DNA from: CAXGTL01 sp964645705
GTDB lineage: Archaea > Nanobdellota > Nanobdellia > Woesearchaeales > CAXGTL01
Assembly: GCA_964645705.1 (NCBI GenBank)
Contig: CAZYAB010000005.1
Span: 33,916 to 97,915 of the forward strand
DNA: 64,000 nt
Direction of reading: 5' to 3'
Part shown: positions 8,384-17,674 of the stretch, piece after piece
Layout: every line of letters begins with the position of its first letter
Position numbering within the stretch: the first letter of the stretch is position 1
Notes under the pieces: generated by a model
Seen by the model: only the letters and a program-made list of their open reading frames with translations
What the model was told of the DNA's origin: nothing
Database searches by the model: none
Position numbers and translations under genes: made by a program

Positions 8384-8920
8384 TTAAAACCACTTATTCA
8401 ACTTCTTCAAACTAGGACAATCCAACCTAAGCTTCCTAATAACTCTTGTACCAGGTTCTCTGTAATAAGCTTTTATATTTATTAAGAAAGTGCCAGAATG
8501 AATAGTGCCTTCTATAAACTTCTCTTTTCTATCATAATGCCATTTTATTTTTTCATCCCATTCGAATACAGAAATAAGTATTGCAAAATGTTCCCCATCT
8601 TCAATCATGTCTTTTTTATCATGTTTGCTAAGAGCGCACGTGTCATCTGGGTGGGAATGAAAATCACCAATAATTGAATAACCAGAAACTTCATTTAACA
8701 CATACCTTACTTTCCTCTCTTGAGCAGGCCATATGCTTGCTTCTCCATTCTTCCTAGTAGCATTTTGATATGTAAGAGCATTCTTGATTATAAACTTTTT
8801 CTTGTGCCTAGAACCAAAGACTAAGCCGAATGTCTCTTTTGGATATACTTCCATTGCTGCTGTTAATAGAGCAACCAAAGCAGGCTCTTGTATAACAGCT
8901 TTGTTAAATGATTGTTTCAT
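8384..8920 (-). CDS. JAMM/MPN-domain metalloprotease
   Basis: A 178-residue protein with a complete JAMM zinc site: E29, H88-S-H90, S98 and D101 (HxHx7Sx2D). Archaeal JAMM proteins of this size include desampylases, which cut ubiquitin-like SAMP proteins from targets or from their precursors; others are RadC-like or unknown. After the catalytic core there is a strand-rich tail (about 115-178) that I do not recognise. It lies 29 bp downstream of elp3 on the same strand, hinting at a link with ubiquitin-like sulfur carriers used in tRNA modification, but this is inference. Confidence 0.82.
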   Translation of the reverse strand: MKQSFNKAVIQEPALVALLTAAMEVYPKETFGLVFGSRHKKKFIIKNALTYQNATRKNGEASIWPAQERKVRYVLNEVSGYSIIGDFHSHPDDTCALSKHDKKDMIEDGEHFAILISVFEWDEKIKWHYDRKEKFIEGTIHSGTFLINIKAYYREPGTRVIRKLRLDCPSLKKLNKWF

Positions 8921-8949
8921 AGTTGCTCTGTTTTTGTAGAAGTAGTATA

Positions 8950-10677
8950 TTAAGGTTGTGTTTTTAGGCTTTTCATCATATAAACTCTTTCCAACCTATA
9001 TCCTAATTTCTTATAATAATCTCTAACACCAATACCAGAAATAATCACTATTTTGTTCTTACCATGATGATTTGCTATTGTTTCTGCAACGTGTAAAAGT
9101 TTTTTACCATAGCCTCTGTGCTGGGTTTTTCCTTTTTTGCCTATTTTTGCTGTTTCGCCATATACATGTAGTTCTCTGATTAAGGCACTGTGTTTGGTTA
9201 TTTCTTTTCTTAGTGTTTTGTATGGAAATCTGAGCCTAATAAATCCAACAATGCAATCATTTATTTTGTCTTCTGCAGAAATAAATATTTCTTTGCCAAA
9301 TGATGCATCATATTCATAAACATAATACTTTACATTTTGATGGTCTAGTTTTCTTCTTCCAGGTTCTCTACACCTGATACAATTACACTCATTTCTACCG
9401 AGATTTTGGTGGATTAATTGTCTAAGATTTGTTTTATCAACACCAGCAATGGTTGCATAAGTAGGAATGTCTCTTTGCACTCTCATTATTCTTACCCATT
9501 TAGGAATGTTTTGTTTAAATTTAGAAATAATCTTTATTGCTTTCTTAGTTGTAATTGGCTTAAACTTCTTTTTTTTCCATAATTGGTAAAGTTGTGTGCC
9601 TTTCATTACCATGCATGGATACAACTTCAACATATCAGGCCTAAACTCTTGCTTATCAAATAATGTTTGCAGACTTTTAAGGTCTTGTTTTGGTGTTACT
9701 GTTGGCAAACCCAGCATCATGTGATAATTTATTTTAAAACCAAGATCTTTAAGCACTTGTGTTGCTTTTATTGAATCTTCTATTGTATGTCCCCGCTTAA
9801 TCTTTTTTAGTGCTTTGTTGTAAACTGTTTGAACACCAAGCTCGACTCGAGTCGCGCCTAGTTTAAGCATCTGGTTTGCATGTTTTAAAGTTGCATAGTC
9901 TGGTCTTGTTTCAATTGTTAAACCTATTACTTTTATTTTTGATTTTTGATTTTTCTTTTGTTCTATTTCTAATTTTGTTTTTCCTTTATTCTTTAGTTTT
10001 AATATTTTGCTTTGTATATTTTTTGTTCTTTTTAAATCTCCAATTTCACCAGGCAGTTCAAAAAATTCTAAAAATCTTTTTACTTGAAACTTATTGTTTT
10101 TGAAAAATAACTTAGAAAAATCATTCATTGCTTTGTATGAGTAGGTGATAAATGAATTTTGATATTTGATTGGAAATGAAGGAAATGTTCCGCCCATTAT
10201 GATTAATTCAATCTTCTCAGGCAATTTGTTCATTGCACAGTATTGTTCTAATCTGTTGAAAACTTGTAAATAAGGATCAAATTTATTACGTACAGCTCTT
10301 AATGTTGCTGGTTCTTTGCCTGTATATGACTGGGGCACATCTCCAAAATAAGATTTAGGTCCTCCTGGACACATTAAACAAGGCCCAATTCCACTTTTCA
10401 CATGCGGACACTTAAATGGCTTTGTCATGATTGCTATGACATTAACACCACTCATTGTTCTTGTTGGTTTTATTGTTAGCAAATGTTTGTATCTCTTTCT
10501 TTGCTGTTTATTTGCATGATTAAGTATTTCTATGTTACTAGGAATTTTTGTTTTGTTTGTGTTTTTGAATTTTCTTATTACTTTGAGTTTTAGTTTGTTT
10601 AGTTGTTGCTGGCTCTTCACATTACTTTGATCTAGTTCTTTTAATATTTGTTTGCATAATTGTTTCAAATAGACCAC
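8950..10677 (-). CDS. elp3: Elp3: tRNA wobble-uridine acetyltransferase/radical SAM enzyme
   Basis: A 575-residue fusion of a radical-SAM domain and a C-terminal GNAT acetyltransferase, which builds the carboxymethyl group at C5 of U34 in tRNAs. The Fe-S ligands are C90, C100 and C103 (CPHVKSGIGPCLMC), followed by PGGPKSYFGDVPQSYTGKEPA. The signature LYPCMVMKGTQLYQLW and zinc cysteines in NECNCIRCREPG are present; the GNAT core is HRGYGKKLLHVAE near the end. A lysine-rich insertion around residues 215-250 is unusual compared with the compact bacterial and archaeal forms. It overlaps the small membrane protein gene upstream by 13 bp. Confidence 0.94.
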   Translation of the reverse strand: MVYLKQLCKQILKELDQSNVKSQQQLNKLKLKVIRKFKNTNKTKIPSNIEILNHANKQQRKRYKHLLTIKPTRTMSGVNVIAIMTKPFKCPHVKSGIGPCLMCPGGPKSYFGDVPQSYTGKEPATLRAVRNKFDPYLQVFNRLEQYCAMNKLPEKIELIIMGGTFPSFPIKYQNSFITYSYKAMNDFSKLFFKNNKFQVKRFLEFFELPGEIGDLKRTKNIQSKILKLKNKGKTKLEIEQKKNQKSKIKVIGLTIETRPDYATLKHANQMLKLGATRVELGVQTVYNKALKKIKRGHTIEDSIKATQVLKDLGFKINYHMMLGLPTVTPKQDLKSLQTLFDKQEFRPDMLKLYPCMVMKGTQLYQLWKKKKFKPITTKKAIKIISKFKQNIPKWVRIMRVQRDIPTYATIAGVDKTNLRQLIHQNLGRNECNCIRCREPGRRKLDHQNVKYYVYEYDASFGKEIFISAEDKINDCIVGFIRLRFPYKTLRKEITKHSALIRELHVYGETAKIGKKGKTQHRGYGKKLLHVAETIANHHGKNKIVIISGIGVRDYYKKLGYRLERVYMMKSLKTQP

Positions 10678-10946
10678 CCATAGTATACTAAATATTCGTT
10701 TTCATCTTTAACTTCATATACTTTTCTAGTCTTATCATCTCCTGATTTAATTTTATCTTCTAATTGTTTCTGTGGTTCTGGTTTATTTGTTTTAGTTTGT
10801 TTACCGACTGCTGCTTCTGACCTTTCGGATCTGTATAATTTGGAAATATAATAATCTATAGGTGTGTATTTTGCTAGCATTGTTCCAAGTATAATTGCAC
10901 CACTAATTATTATGATACTTTTCTTTAGATTTATATCTATACTCAT
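10665..10946 (-). CDS. Hypothetical single-pass membrane protein
   Basis: A 93-residue protein I do not recognise. It has one membrane helix (about residues 11-25, SIIIISGAIILGTMLA), then a charged, lysine/glutamate-rich stretch and a short hydrophobic C-terminus ending EYLVYYGWSI. Its 3' end overlaps elp3 by 13 bp, so the two are co-transcribed and translation may be coupled. No motif points to a function. Confidence 0.6.
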   Translation of the reverse strand: MSIDINLKKSIIIISGAIILGTMLAKYTPIDYYISKLYRSERSEAAVGKQTKTNKPEPQKQLEDKIKSGDDKTRKVYEVKDENEYLVYYGWSI

Positions 10947-11001
10947 AATAGAATAGTAATAGTTATTTACTTATAAATATTTAGAAAAAAAATAAAAAAA
11001 A

Positions 11002-11943
11002 TTAACCACAATAGCCAACAAGTTCTTGTGTTTCAGTTACTTCGAACTCAAAACCATCTGATGTGTAGTTCATGTATACTGGTAAACTATATGTCTCTGG
11101 ATTACACAGATCTTCTGTTTTTATAAATTCTAGTTCTTCTCCAGCTGCGAGTGTTTCATTAATAGACCACTGTTTGTCTCCTAATTTAACAAATGTTAAT
11201 GTTATGTCTGAGTTCTTGTTATTGATTATTGTTAAATTAAGTTTTGATTCTGTTAATTCATAATCAGAAAAACCCACAACATTTGTTTTCCAAAATGCTT
11301 TTGATTCTTCTATATCTGGGTTAAGATTATATACCTTAAACTCAACATCTTTGTTAAGACCTTTGTTATTTGCACTGTATAATGTTAATCTTGCACTGTA
11401 TTCTTCATCTCTTGAATTCAAGTCAGCGGGTATGTAAAATGTCTTGTTTTGTTTTGAAGATAATGAGAATACTTCTGAGAAAAATGTTTCTTTATTATCA
11501 TCATCTATTGTTACGACTAGTTTTGCATGATTATTATTTAATTCATAATCTTTTGTATTAAACAATCTGTAAGTAAAGTTTTCATTATCTGCATTTATTA
11601 TTCTGTCACTTGTTGCTTCTATTGTAACTAATGATGTTGATGCAAGTTCGTCAGCACCTTCAATCACTGTCTTTGAATCGCATGATGGACATGAAGGGCA
11701 TGATGGACAATTATCGCATTCAGGACATTCTTCACACTCTACTTCAGAACATTCTTTATCTTGTTGTTCAATTGTTTCTGTTTCTAGTTCTTGTTCTGTG
11801 TCTTGTGTTCCAGCTGTTTCATTAACATCCTCTGTTACACTTGATTCATCATCACAGCCCCAATCAACAAAGAATATCAACCAAACCAGAATCAGTATAA
11901 TTATCAAACGAATTACCCATGTTTTTAGTTTCAATTGTATCAC
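11002..11943 (-). CDS. Membrane-anchored surface protein with a cysteine-proline repeat
   Basis: A 313-residue protein with a membrane helix at about 8-25, then a Glu/Thr/Asp-rich linker, then a cysteine-rich repeat (CEECPECDNCPSCPSCPSC, about 67-85) and two beta-rich domains of the CARDB/immunoglobulin-like kind (about 100-310). The C(P/D)xC repeats could bind metal ions or make disulfides outside the membrane. No catalytic motif is visible. The gene stands alone, with a poly-A/T-rich start region at 11945-12000 that contains a TATA-like TATATAAAG at 11994-12002. Confidence 0.6.
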   Translation of the reverse strand: MIQLKLKTWVIRLIIILILVWLIFFVDWGCDDESSVTEDVNETAGTQDTEQELETETIEQQDKECSEVECEECPECDNCPSCPSCPSCDSKTVIEGADELASTSLVTIEATSDRIINADNENFTYRLFNTKDYELNNNHAKLVVTIDDDNKETFFSEVFSLSSKQNKTFYIPADLNSRDEEYSARLTLYSANNKGLNKDVEFKVYNLNPDIEESKAFWKTNVVGFSDYELTESKLNLTIINNKNSDITLTFVKLGDKQWSINETLAAGEELEFIKTEDLCNPETYSLPVYMNYTSDGFEFEVTETQELVGYCG

Positions 11944-12023
11944 CCTTTTGTTTTTTATTTCACCTCTTTTCTATATGTCTAAAGTCTATTGTATATATAA
12001 AGATTATTGAGATTAAGAAGATA

Positions 12024-14138
12024 TTAGTCTAAGGGTACTTGTGACCAGAACTGCCATTGTTCTTCACTAGGAACATCTGGTCTAAAAGACGTATATGGTG
12101 GATTAATTTGTCCTGCATATGTTTGGTGTATTTGATTGAATCCTGGTCCGTATTGTCTTCCTGCTGCATAAATAGGTGAACCTGCGCCTCTTAATGAATC
12201 AGGCCAAATAGTCTGAGCATTTGTTGAACCTGGTTCAATAATAATATCTTTTATTCCTTCTTTTTCTAGTACTTTTATTAGTTCTTTTATAGGTGCTGTT
12301 CCTTGGCCAATTGCAAGATGTTCATCATGAAAACCAAAATTATCTGTTACGTGTATATGTTTTACTATTCCTGATTTAATAAGATCTTTTGCTTGGTCAA
12401 TCAACCATTTATTAAAATCTTTTTCATTTTCTTCAACAGATTTTTTAGGATCTGATTTATAATATTTTTTCCAGATATTTGCGTGACCAATATCAAATGT
12501 GCCTACTATGTGTTTTTCTGCCATTTTTATAGCTTTATCTTCTTTGTAACCTTTTTGTTTTAATCTTTCTGTCATTTCTAATCTTGCATCTTTAACAATT
12601 CTTTTTAATTCAGTAGGATGGGAACCAAATCTGTCTTGGAAAATGTTTTCAGGTGAAATATAAATTGGGTCAATCTTTTGCATGCCTTGTTTTTCTAGTT
12701 CTCTGTTGGTCTTATTTGTTCTTTCCATTGCATACATTCCTGCATCTGCAAGCGTGTTTGAAGTTTTTTTAACAGCATAGTCTTCTATATCTTGCGCATT
12801 TACAATTCTGTCCTGCATTTCTCTTGCTCTTAGTCTTCCGGATACAGATGTTTCTCTTCCATATGCGATCCTTCTTTCATTATCATTTAATGCTCTTTTA
12901 AGAAATTTTTCAGGTTCAGGAATATAATCTGGTACGCCTCTTACCAAGTTTTTTAGTTCTCCTGAAACAAATGCTCTGAGTTTGTGTTGTTGGTCAGGAG
13001 GTGTTTTTTCTTTTAATTTTTCAAATTTATCATAAACATCAAGAAGTTTTTCTCTTGCCTCTAATTCATCTCTATGCATTTGTTCATATTCTCTTGCCTG
13101 ACCCAGTGCTTGTTTTAGGTTTGCATCCTGCATTACTTTAAAGAATTCAAATGCTGCTCTTTTTGTGTCTACTGTTCCGTCGGATTTTTTAAATTGTTGT
13201 TTAAATTTATTAAATGTTACTGCTTTTGTTTTAATGTTTCCATATTTGTCTGTTTCATATACTGGAATTCTTTTTTCTTCTAATCTTTCTTCTGCTCTTC
13301 TCAATTTTTCTTTGTATCTGTCAGGATCTTTTTCAAACTTTGTTCTTAGGTCATCTAGATAACTTTTAACAACTTCGTGTTCTACTTCAATTATTCCACC
13401 TTTTTTTTCATCAATTCCTTCTAGCCAAACTTTTACTTCTTTTCCATCTTTTATTACTTTTCTTTGTATAGGCATCCATACGACTTCGTCTTCTTTCACA
13501 GCAGAAATTATTTTTCCTGTGTGGCTGTCAACAAGATGATAAAATGCTTCTTCTTCTTCTCTTTCATGTTCTCTGAATCTTGCTTTTCCATTCTTAATGC
13601 CTTCTTTACCATAATACCGAGCAATGCTTCTAGGAAATTCTCCTGTATGAACAACTACTGCTCCGCCTGTTGATGCGTCTGCTGCAAAATCTATTGCTCT
13701 TTGTATTTCTGTTAATCCGAACTTTCTTGCTGATTCTGTGAATCCGCCTTCTTGTTGATTAAATCCGCTTAATCCATTCAGTGCAATAGTTGCATGAGTG
13801 CTGACATTTACTTTATTGATTCTTGCTAAGTCTCGCATTGCTTGTCTTTCTTCTTTACCATAACTTTCAGGTGTTAAACCTTCTTTGCTTCCTTTTCCTG
13901 CTCCTGTGAATGCTAGTTCTACTCTGCTGGCACCGTGAAAAATTCTTGATTTTAGTGATTCTGCTCCTGGCTGCATCATTGCAAACGAAGTGCCCATGTC
14001 TTGTGTTGTTATTTTGTTAGGGTCATCTACTTTGATTGGATCTTCGATTGGTTCAATGATCCTGTCTGCGTGTGGTGTCCATACTTGACCATATTCTCTA
14101 TCCAATGGGTGATAATACCCGTCATTAAAAACAGCCAT
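12024..14138 (-). CDS. Xylose-isomerase-like TIM-barrel protein with a large charged insertion
   Basis: A 704-residue protein in which sugar-isomerase/endonuclease-IV-like TIM-barrel segments are split. The N-terminal part has SRVELAFTGAGKGSKEGL and VVVHTGEFPRS; the C-terminal part has VGTFDIGHANIW, KHIHVTDNFGFHDEHLAIGQG and IIIEPG, all expected metal-site strands. Between them is about 280 residues of charged, mostly helical sequence (roughly 190-470). Related long proteins occur in DPANN genomes, as far as I recall, but their reaction is not known to me. It could act on a sugar phosphate or on DNA; the sequence does not decide. Single gene, leaderless TATA promoter at about 14150-14165. Confidence 0.6.
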   Translation of the reverse strand: MAVFNDGYYHPLDREYGQVWTPHADRIIEPIEDPIKVDDPNKITTQDMGTSFAMMQPGAESLKSRIFHGASRVELAFTGAGKGSKEGLTPESYGKEERQAMRDLARINKVNVSTHATIALNGLSGFNQQEGGFTESARKFGLTEIQRAIDFAADASTGGAVVVHTGEFPRSIARYYGKEGIKNGKARFREHEREEEEAFYHLVDSHTGKIISAVKEDEVVWMPIQRKVIKDGKEVKVWLEGIDEKKGGIIEVEHEVVKSYLDDLRTKFEKDPDRYKEKLRRAEERLEEKRIPVYETDKYGNIKTKAVTFNKFKQQFKKSDGTVDTKRAAFEFFKVMQDANLKQALGQAREYEQMHRDELEAREKLLDVYDKFEKLKEKTPPDQQHKLRAFVSGELKNLVRGVPDYIPEPEKFLKRALNDNERRIAYGRETSVSGRLRAREMQDRIVNAQDIEDYAVKKTSNTLADAGMYAMERTNKTNRELEKQGMQKIDPIYISPENIFQDRFGSHPTELKRIVKDARLEMTERLKQKGYKEDKAIKMAEKHIVGTFDIGHANIWKKYYKSDPKKSVEENEKDFNKWLIDQAKDLIKSGIVKHIHVTDNFGFHDEHLAIGQGTAPIKELIKVLEKEGIKDIIIEPGSTNAQTIWPDSLRGAGSPIYAAGRQYGPGFNQIHQTYAGQINPPYTSFRPDVPSEEQWQFWSQVPLD

Positions 14139-14250
14139 GTATATATATTTTAGAGAATATAGTATATAAATGTTGTTGTGAAATATGTCTCAGATTTGTG
14201 TTGTTTATGGAATATAAATATTTATATATTTCTTATGTATAATTATTCTT

Positions 14251-15081
14251 ATGAAAAAAGAGAGTTTACATAAATATAAAAGGAAATCATCATCTACATT
14301 ATTTATATCAACTCTACTTCTTGCGTGTTGTTCAATTTTTTATGGTTTGGCTTCTTATACATTGGGTGGTATACAAGTTAGGTTGCCAGATAAACAAGAA
14401 AAATATAAATCAAGAATACAAAGTTCTGCTAAATCATTAGATAATGATTCTTTTTTTCTTAGAATATTTTCTTATCCATATACTGTTAGAGGGATTGTTA
14501 ACTGGGCAAGATATGATGTGGTAAGACAAAAAGCATTTGAAATTGCTGGAATAGATGAAAATAATCCTGAACATGATGAAAAAAGATTTAGATTTTATAG
14601 AGACATTGGTGTTGCTGTAAGACAAGAAGATGATGATACTCATGAAATTTACATCTGTTTTGAAGATTTAAGAACATATATTCAAAAGAATTCTGATTTT
14701 AAAATAAAAGGTTGGGAAAATTGGAAAGATAATATTCCTGAAACTGGTAGAAAAAAATGGGCATATTTATTAGGAAAAGTATTTTACAAAGCTGATTCTA
14801 GTTCACAAGGTGGAAATGAGGATGGAGTTGTTGATAATAAAGAATGGAATGTTGCATTAAATGATATGGGATACAATACTTTAGAGGATTTTGTTTCAAA
14901 ATTACAAGAGGATGTTAACAATTCTGATGAATTAAAAGGTAATCCTGATGCAATTATTGATTATGTTTTTGAATCTTTTAAAAAACATTCAGATACTTTT
15001 GTAGATGTTGATGAAGATATTATGCATATTGTTGGTAGAACTAGATTAAAGGATACTCTTGTTTCTTATCTTAAAGATTAA
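14251..15081 (+). CDS. Hypothetical secreted or anchored protein with an EF-hand-like loop
   Basis: A 276-residue protein not recognised. It has an N-terminal signal or membrane helix (about 17-37, LFISTLLLACCSIFYGLASY; a CC pair could be a lipobox but lacks the usual context). Around residues 178-195, DSSSQGGNEDGVVDNKEW resembles a calcium-binding EF-hand loop with Asp, Gly and Glu at the expected spacing. The rest is charged and helical. A TATA box (TATTTATATATTT, about 14217-14229) lies about 25 bases before the ATG, so the message is probably leaderless. Confidence 0.55.
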   Translation: MKKESLHKYKRKSSSTLFISTLLLACCSIFYGLASYTLGGIQVRLPDKQEKYKSRIQSSAKSLDNDSFFLRIFSYPYTVRGIVNWARYDVVRQKAFEIAGIDENNPEHDEKRFRFYRDIGVAVRQEDDDTHEIYICFEDLRTYIQKNSDFKIKGWENWKDNIPETGRKKWAYLLGKVFYKADSSSQGGNEDGVVDNKEWNVALNDMGYNTLEDFVSKLQEDVNNSDELKGNPDAIIDYVFESFKKHSDTFVDVDEDIMHIVGRTRLKDTLVSYLKD

Positions 15082-15102
15082 AAAATAAAAAAGTTTATTT
15101 TT

Positions 15103-15726
15103 TTATGTTGGTTTTGTTAATTCTATCCATGATTTTATCCTTGTTTGGATCGTGTTAACAAACTTGTCATTAACATCATCTGGTTTATCATCTCTTAAAA
15201 TTAAATTAAGGTCTGATCTCATTTGATTTTTATCATACACTATTCCAAATTTGTTTTTTAGATAATCTGTTGGAGATTTGCAAAGATATGACACACAAAC
15301 AGCTGGTTTATGTGTTTTTAGTACACATCCTTTTTCTTTTGTATGATAATTACAAGCAGGTTTGTTCATTACTGGTATGAATTCTGTGTTTATTGGATGA
15401 CTATATTTCTCTGATCTTTGTTTTATTAATAATTTTTTGACTAAGCTATGTGTTGGAGTTTCATCTTCCATATAAAAGTCAGTTATACAACATCCAATAT
15501 AGCCTGGAAGAACTGCTCCTGTTATTAAACTATAGGCTGTTACGTATAAACTTTGTTTTTGAGTAATGCAATTTCTCATACAAAAGTTTATTTGACTAAA
15601 TAATTGATTTAACAATCTTTCACATTCTAGGTAATGTTCTAGTCTTTTTTGAAGTTTTTCTTTGTTTTGTTCTAGTTCTTGTTCTACTAATATGTGCATT
15701 GTATTTGGGTGGGAAAATGAAAACAA
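15103..15726 (-). CDS. Cysteine-rich protein with a YkgJ-like cluster
   Basis: A 207-residue protein with ten cysteines. The C-terminal half contains ACNYHTKEKGCVLKTHKPAV followed by CVSYLC, which resembles the Cys cluster of YkgJ/Fli-B-like zinc- or iron-chelating proteins, where the pattern is C...GC.....RP..C....C. The N-terminal half is a predicted coiled helix (about 14-50). The gene is 12 bp downstream of the ABC exporter gene and may be co-transcribed with it. Metal binding is inferred from the cysteines alone. Confidence 0.5.
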   Translation of the reverse strand: MFSFSHPNTMHILVEQELEQNKEKLQKRLEHYLECERLLNQLFSQINFCMRNCITQKQSLYVTAYSLITGAVLPGYIGCCITDFYMEDETPTHSLVKKLLIKQRSEKYSHPINTEFIPVMNKPACNYHTKEKGCVLKTHKPAVCVSYLCKSPTDYLKNKFGIVYDKNQMRSDLNLILRDDKPDDVNDKFVNTIQTRIKSWIELTKPT

Positions 15727-15738
15727 ATAAAAAGGTTT

Positions 15739-17490
15739 TTATTTTCTTTTCTGTAACTTATATAATCTGTAAAAATCTTTTTTATTCTTTACAAGTTCAT
15801 CAAAACTTCCTTCTTCTATTACTTTGCCTCTTTTCATTACAATTATCTTGTCAACATTCTTTAATGTAGATAATCTGTGTGCAATTATCAAGATTGTTTT
15901 GTTTTTAAAGTATTTTTCAAGATTGTTTTGTATTTTCTGTTCTGTTTTGCTGTCTAAAGAAGAAGTTGCTTCGTCTAAAATAAGTACATCGGAGTTTTTG
16001 TAAAGTGCTCTTGCAATTCCTATTCTTTGTCGCTCACCGCCACTTAGTTTATAGCCTTTTTCGCCGATCAGTGTGTTGAGTCTTTTTGGTAGTTTTTTAA
16101 TTATTGGCTGAAGCTGGCTTGTTTTGATTGCAATCTCTAGCAAGTTAATGTTTTTTTTAATAGATGAAATCATTATGTTTTTTATTAATGATAAATTAAA
16201 CATTTCTGATTCTTGCAATACAACTGAAATTGTTTTTGTAATCGAGTTATGTTTGTATTTGTTAAGATCTTTTCCATCAATAAGTATTTGTCCTCGACAA
16301 GGTTGATATAAACCAAGCATTAGTTTTACCAAGGTTGATTTTCCGCAACCAGATCTTCCGACGATTCCAATTTTTTCTTTTCTTTTTACCAAAAGATTGA
16401 AGTTTTTTAAAACTAATTTATTTTTGTATTTAAAATAAATATTCTTGAATTCAATCTTCTTCCAATTGTTTGGAACTTTTTTAAGATGTCTTCCATTTCT
16501 GTCAAATATTTCTCTACCGAATATTGTCATGAATCTTCCAATCTTTGTTTTTATCTGAATAATTCTAGAACTTTGGTGTGTGATCATTTCTAATCCACTT
16601 CTTAATTTACCAAAATAATTTGAATAAACTAGAATCATGCCGACGGTTATCGTGCCTGCTATTGCATCATAACAAGTTAATAAAATAAAAGCTGCATAAC
16701 CAATTGAAGCAAAGATTTTTATTGTTTTTACTTTTAATTGTGCGAACTTTTTTGTTTTTAACCAAATTTTATAATATTTGTTTTCATAATTCTTTGTTGA
16801 ATCTGTAAATGTTTTTTTTAATCCTAATGATTTTACTGTTAACAAGTTTGAAGATGATTCATAGATCTTGCCTGAAACTTTTTCCCTGATCTTTGCAGTC
16901 TTTGTTTCTAATATTGCTAATTTTCTATTAAAATATTTTTCGCCGAGAGTGTAGATTGCTGAATAAATAATTGCAAATAAAACATATTTCCAGCTGAGTA
17001 TTGCGAATATTATTATTGTTCCTATTAATCTTATGAAAATATCAACACCTTCATTTGCAAGTTTTCTTATTCCATCAAAAATTGCGTCAGCCCCTTTGTT
17101 TATTTTTTCAATCTTTGATCCTGTTTCTTCTGTTTCATGCCATTTTAGATCCAGATCAATTAATTTTGACATTGCTTGAATCCTTGTTCTTCTTCTGATG
17201 TCTCCGCCTATCTTCATCATGCCATACTTTGCATAGAATCTTAGCCAAACTTGGAAACTTCCTAGTGCTCCAATTGCAATTATGACTAGATAAAATTGAT
17301 TCAATGATTGTCCTTGTTTATATTGTACTAAAAAATCAACTATCCATCCAACTAAAAATACAATTGCAAAGGGAAACATGCTACTAACAGCTTTTAAAAA
17401 AGTAAAAAAACAAAATTTTGTTCTCATCCCTTGTAAAAAACTCCAGTAGTCTTTCAAATAGGTCTTTAAATCATATGTTTTTTTAGCCAT
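15739..17490 (-). CDS. ABC exporter half-transporter (fused permease-ATPase)
   Basis: A 583-residue type I ABC exporter: a six-helix membrane domain (about 1-320) and a nucleotide-binding domain with Walker A GIVGRSGCGKSTL, Q-loop VLQESEMF, signature KLSGGERQRIGIARAL, Walker B VLILDEATSSLD and the switch histidine in IIAHRLS. It should work as a homodimer exporting a lipid, peptide or drug; the substrate cannot be told from sequence. Length is normal for MsbA/LmrA-like proteins. It leads the YkgJ-like gene on the same strand. Confidence 0.9.
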   Translation of the reverse strand: MAKKTYDLKTYLKDYWSFLQGMRTKFCFFTFLKAVSSMFPFAIVFLVGWIVDFLVQYKQGQSLNQFYLVIIAIGALGSFQVWLRFYAKYGMMKIGGDIRRRTRIQAMSKLIDLDLKWHETEETGSKIEKINKGADAIFDGIRKLANEGVDIFIRLIGTIIIFAILSWKYVLFAIIYSAIYTLGEKYFNRKLAILETKTAKIREKVSGKIYESSSNLLTVKSLGLKKTFTDSTKNYENKYYKIWLKTKKFAQLKVKTIKIFASIGYAAFILLTCYDAIAGTITVGMILVYSNYFGKLRSGLEMITHQSSRIIQIKTKIGRFMTIFGREIFDRNGRHLKKVPNNWKKIEFKNIYFKYKNKLVLKNFNLLVKRKEKIGIVGRSGCGKSTLVKLMLGLYQPCRGQILIDGKDLNKYKHNSITKTISVVLQESEMFNLSLIKNIMISSIKKNINLLEIAIKTSQLQPIIKKLPKRLNTLIGEKGYKLSGGERQRIGIARALYKNSDVLILDEATSSLDSKTEQKIQNNLEKYFKNKTILIIAHRLSTLKNVDKIIVMKRGKVIEEGSFDELVKNKKDFYRLYKLQKRK

Positions 17491-17614
17491 ATATTATATA
17501 GGGTGTTCAAGGTATTTAAACTTATATTTTGTTAAATATATGTTTAAAGATATATATTAGAAAACACACAAATCTATAAAGGGTTCAAAACCTTATATAT
17601 GTATAAGAGTTAAG

Positions 17615-17674
17615 ATGGCTATTTCTGATGAATTTGGGACATTTTGGTCATATTTTAGAAAAAAGGCTCTGTAA
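17615..17674 (+). CDS. Possible 19-residue leaderless peptide
   Basis: An ATG at 17615 opens a 19-codon frame (MAISDEFGTFWSYFRKKAL) ending at TAA 17672-17674. A convincing TATA box (CCTTATATATG, about 17591-17601) lies 20-25 bases upstream, the usual distance for leaderless archaeal genes. It runs against the 3' end of the HEAT-like gene. There is no other evidence for translation; the promoter could instead serve a short antisense RNA. Confidence 0.25.
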   Translation: MAISDEFGTFWSYFRKKAL

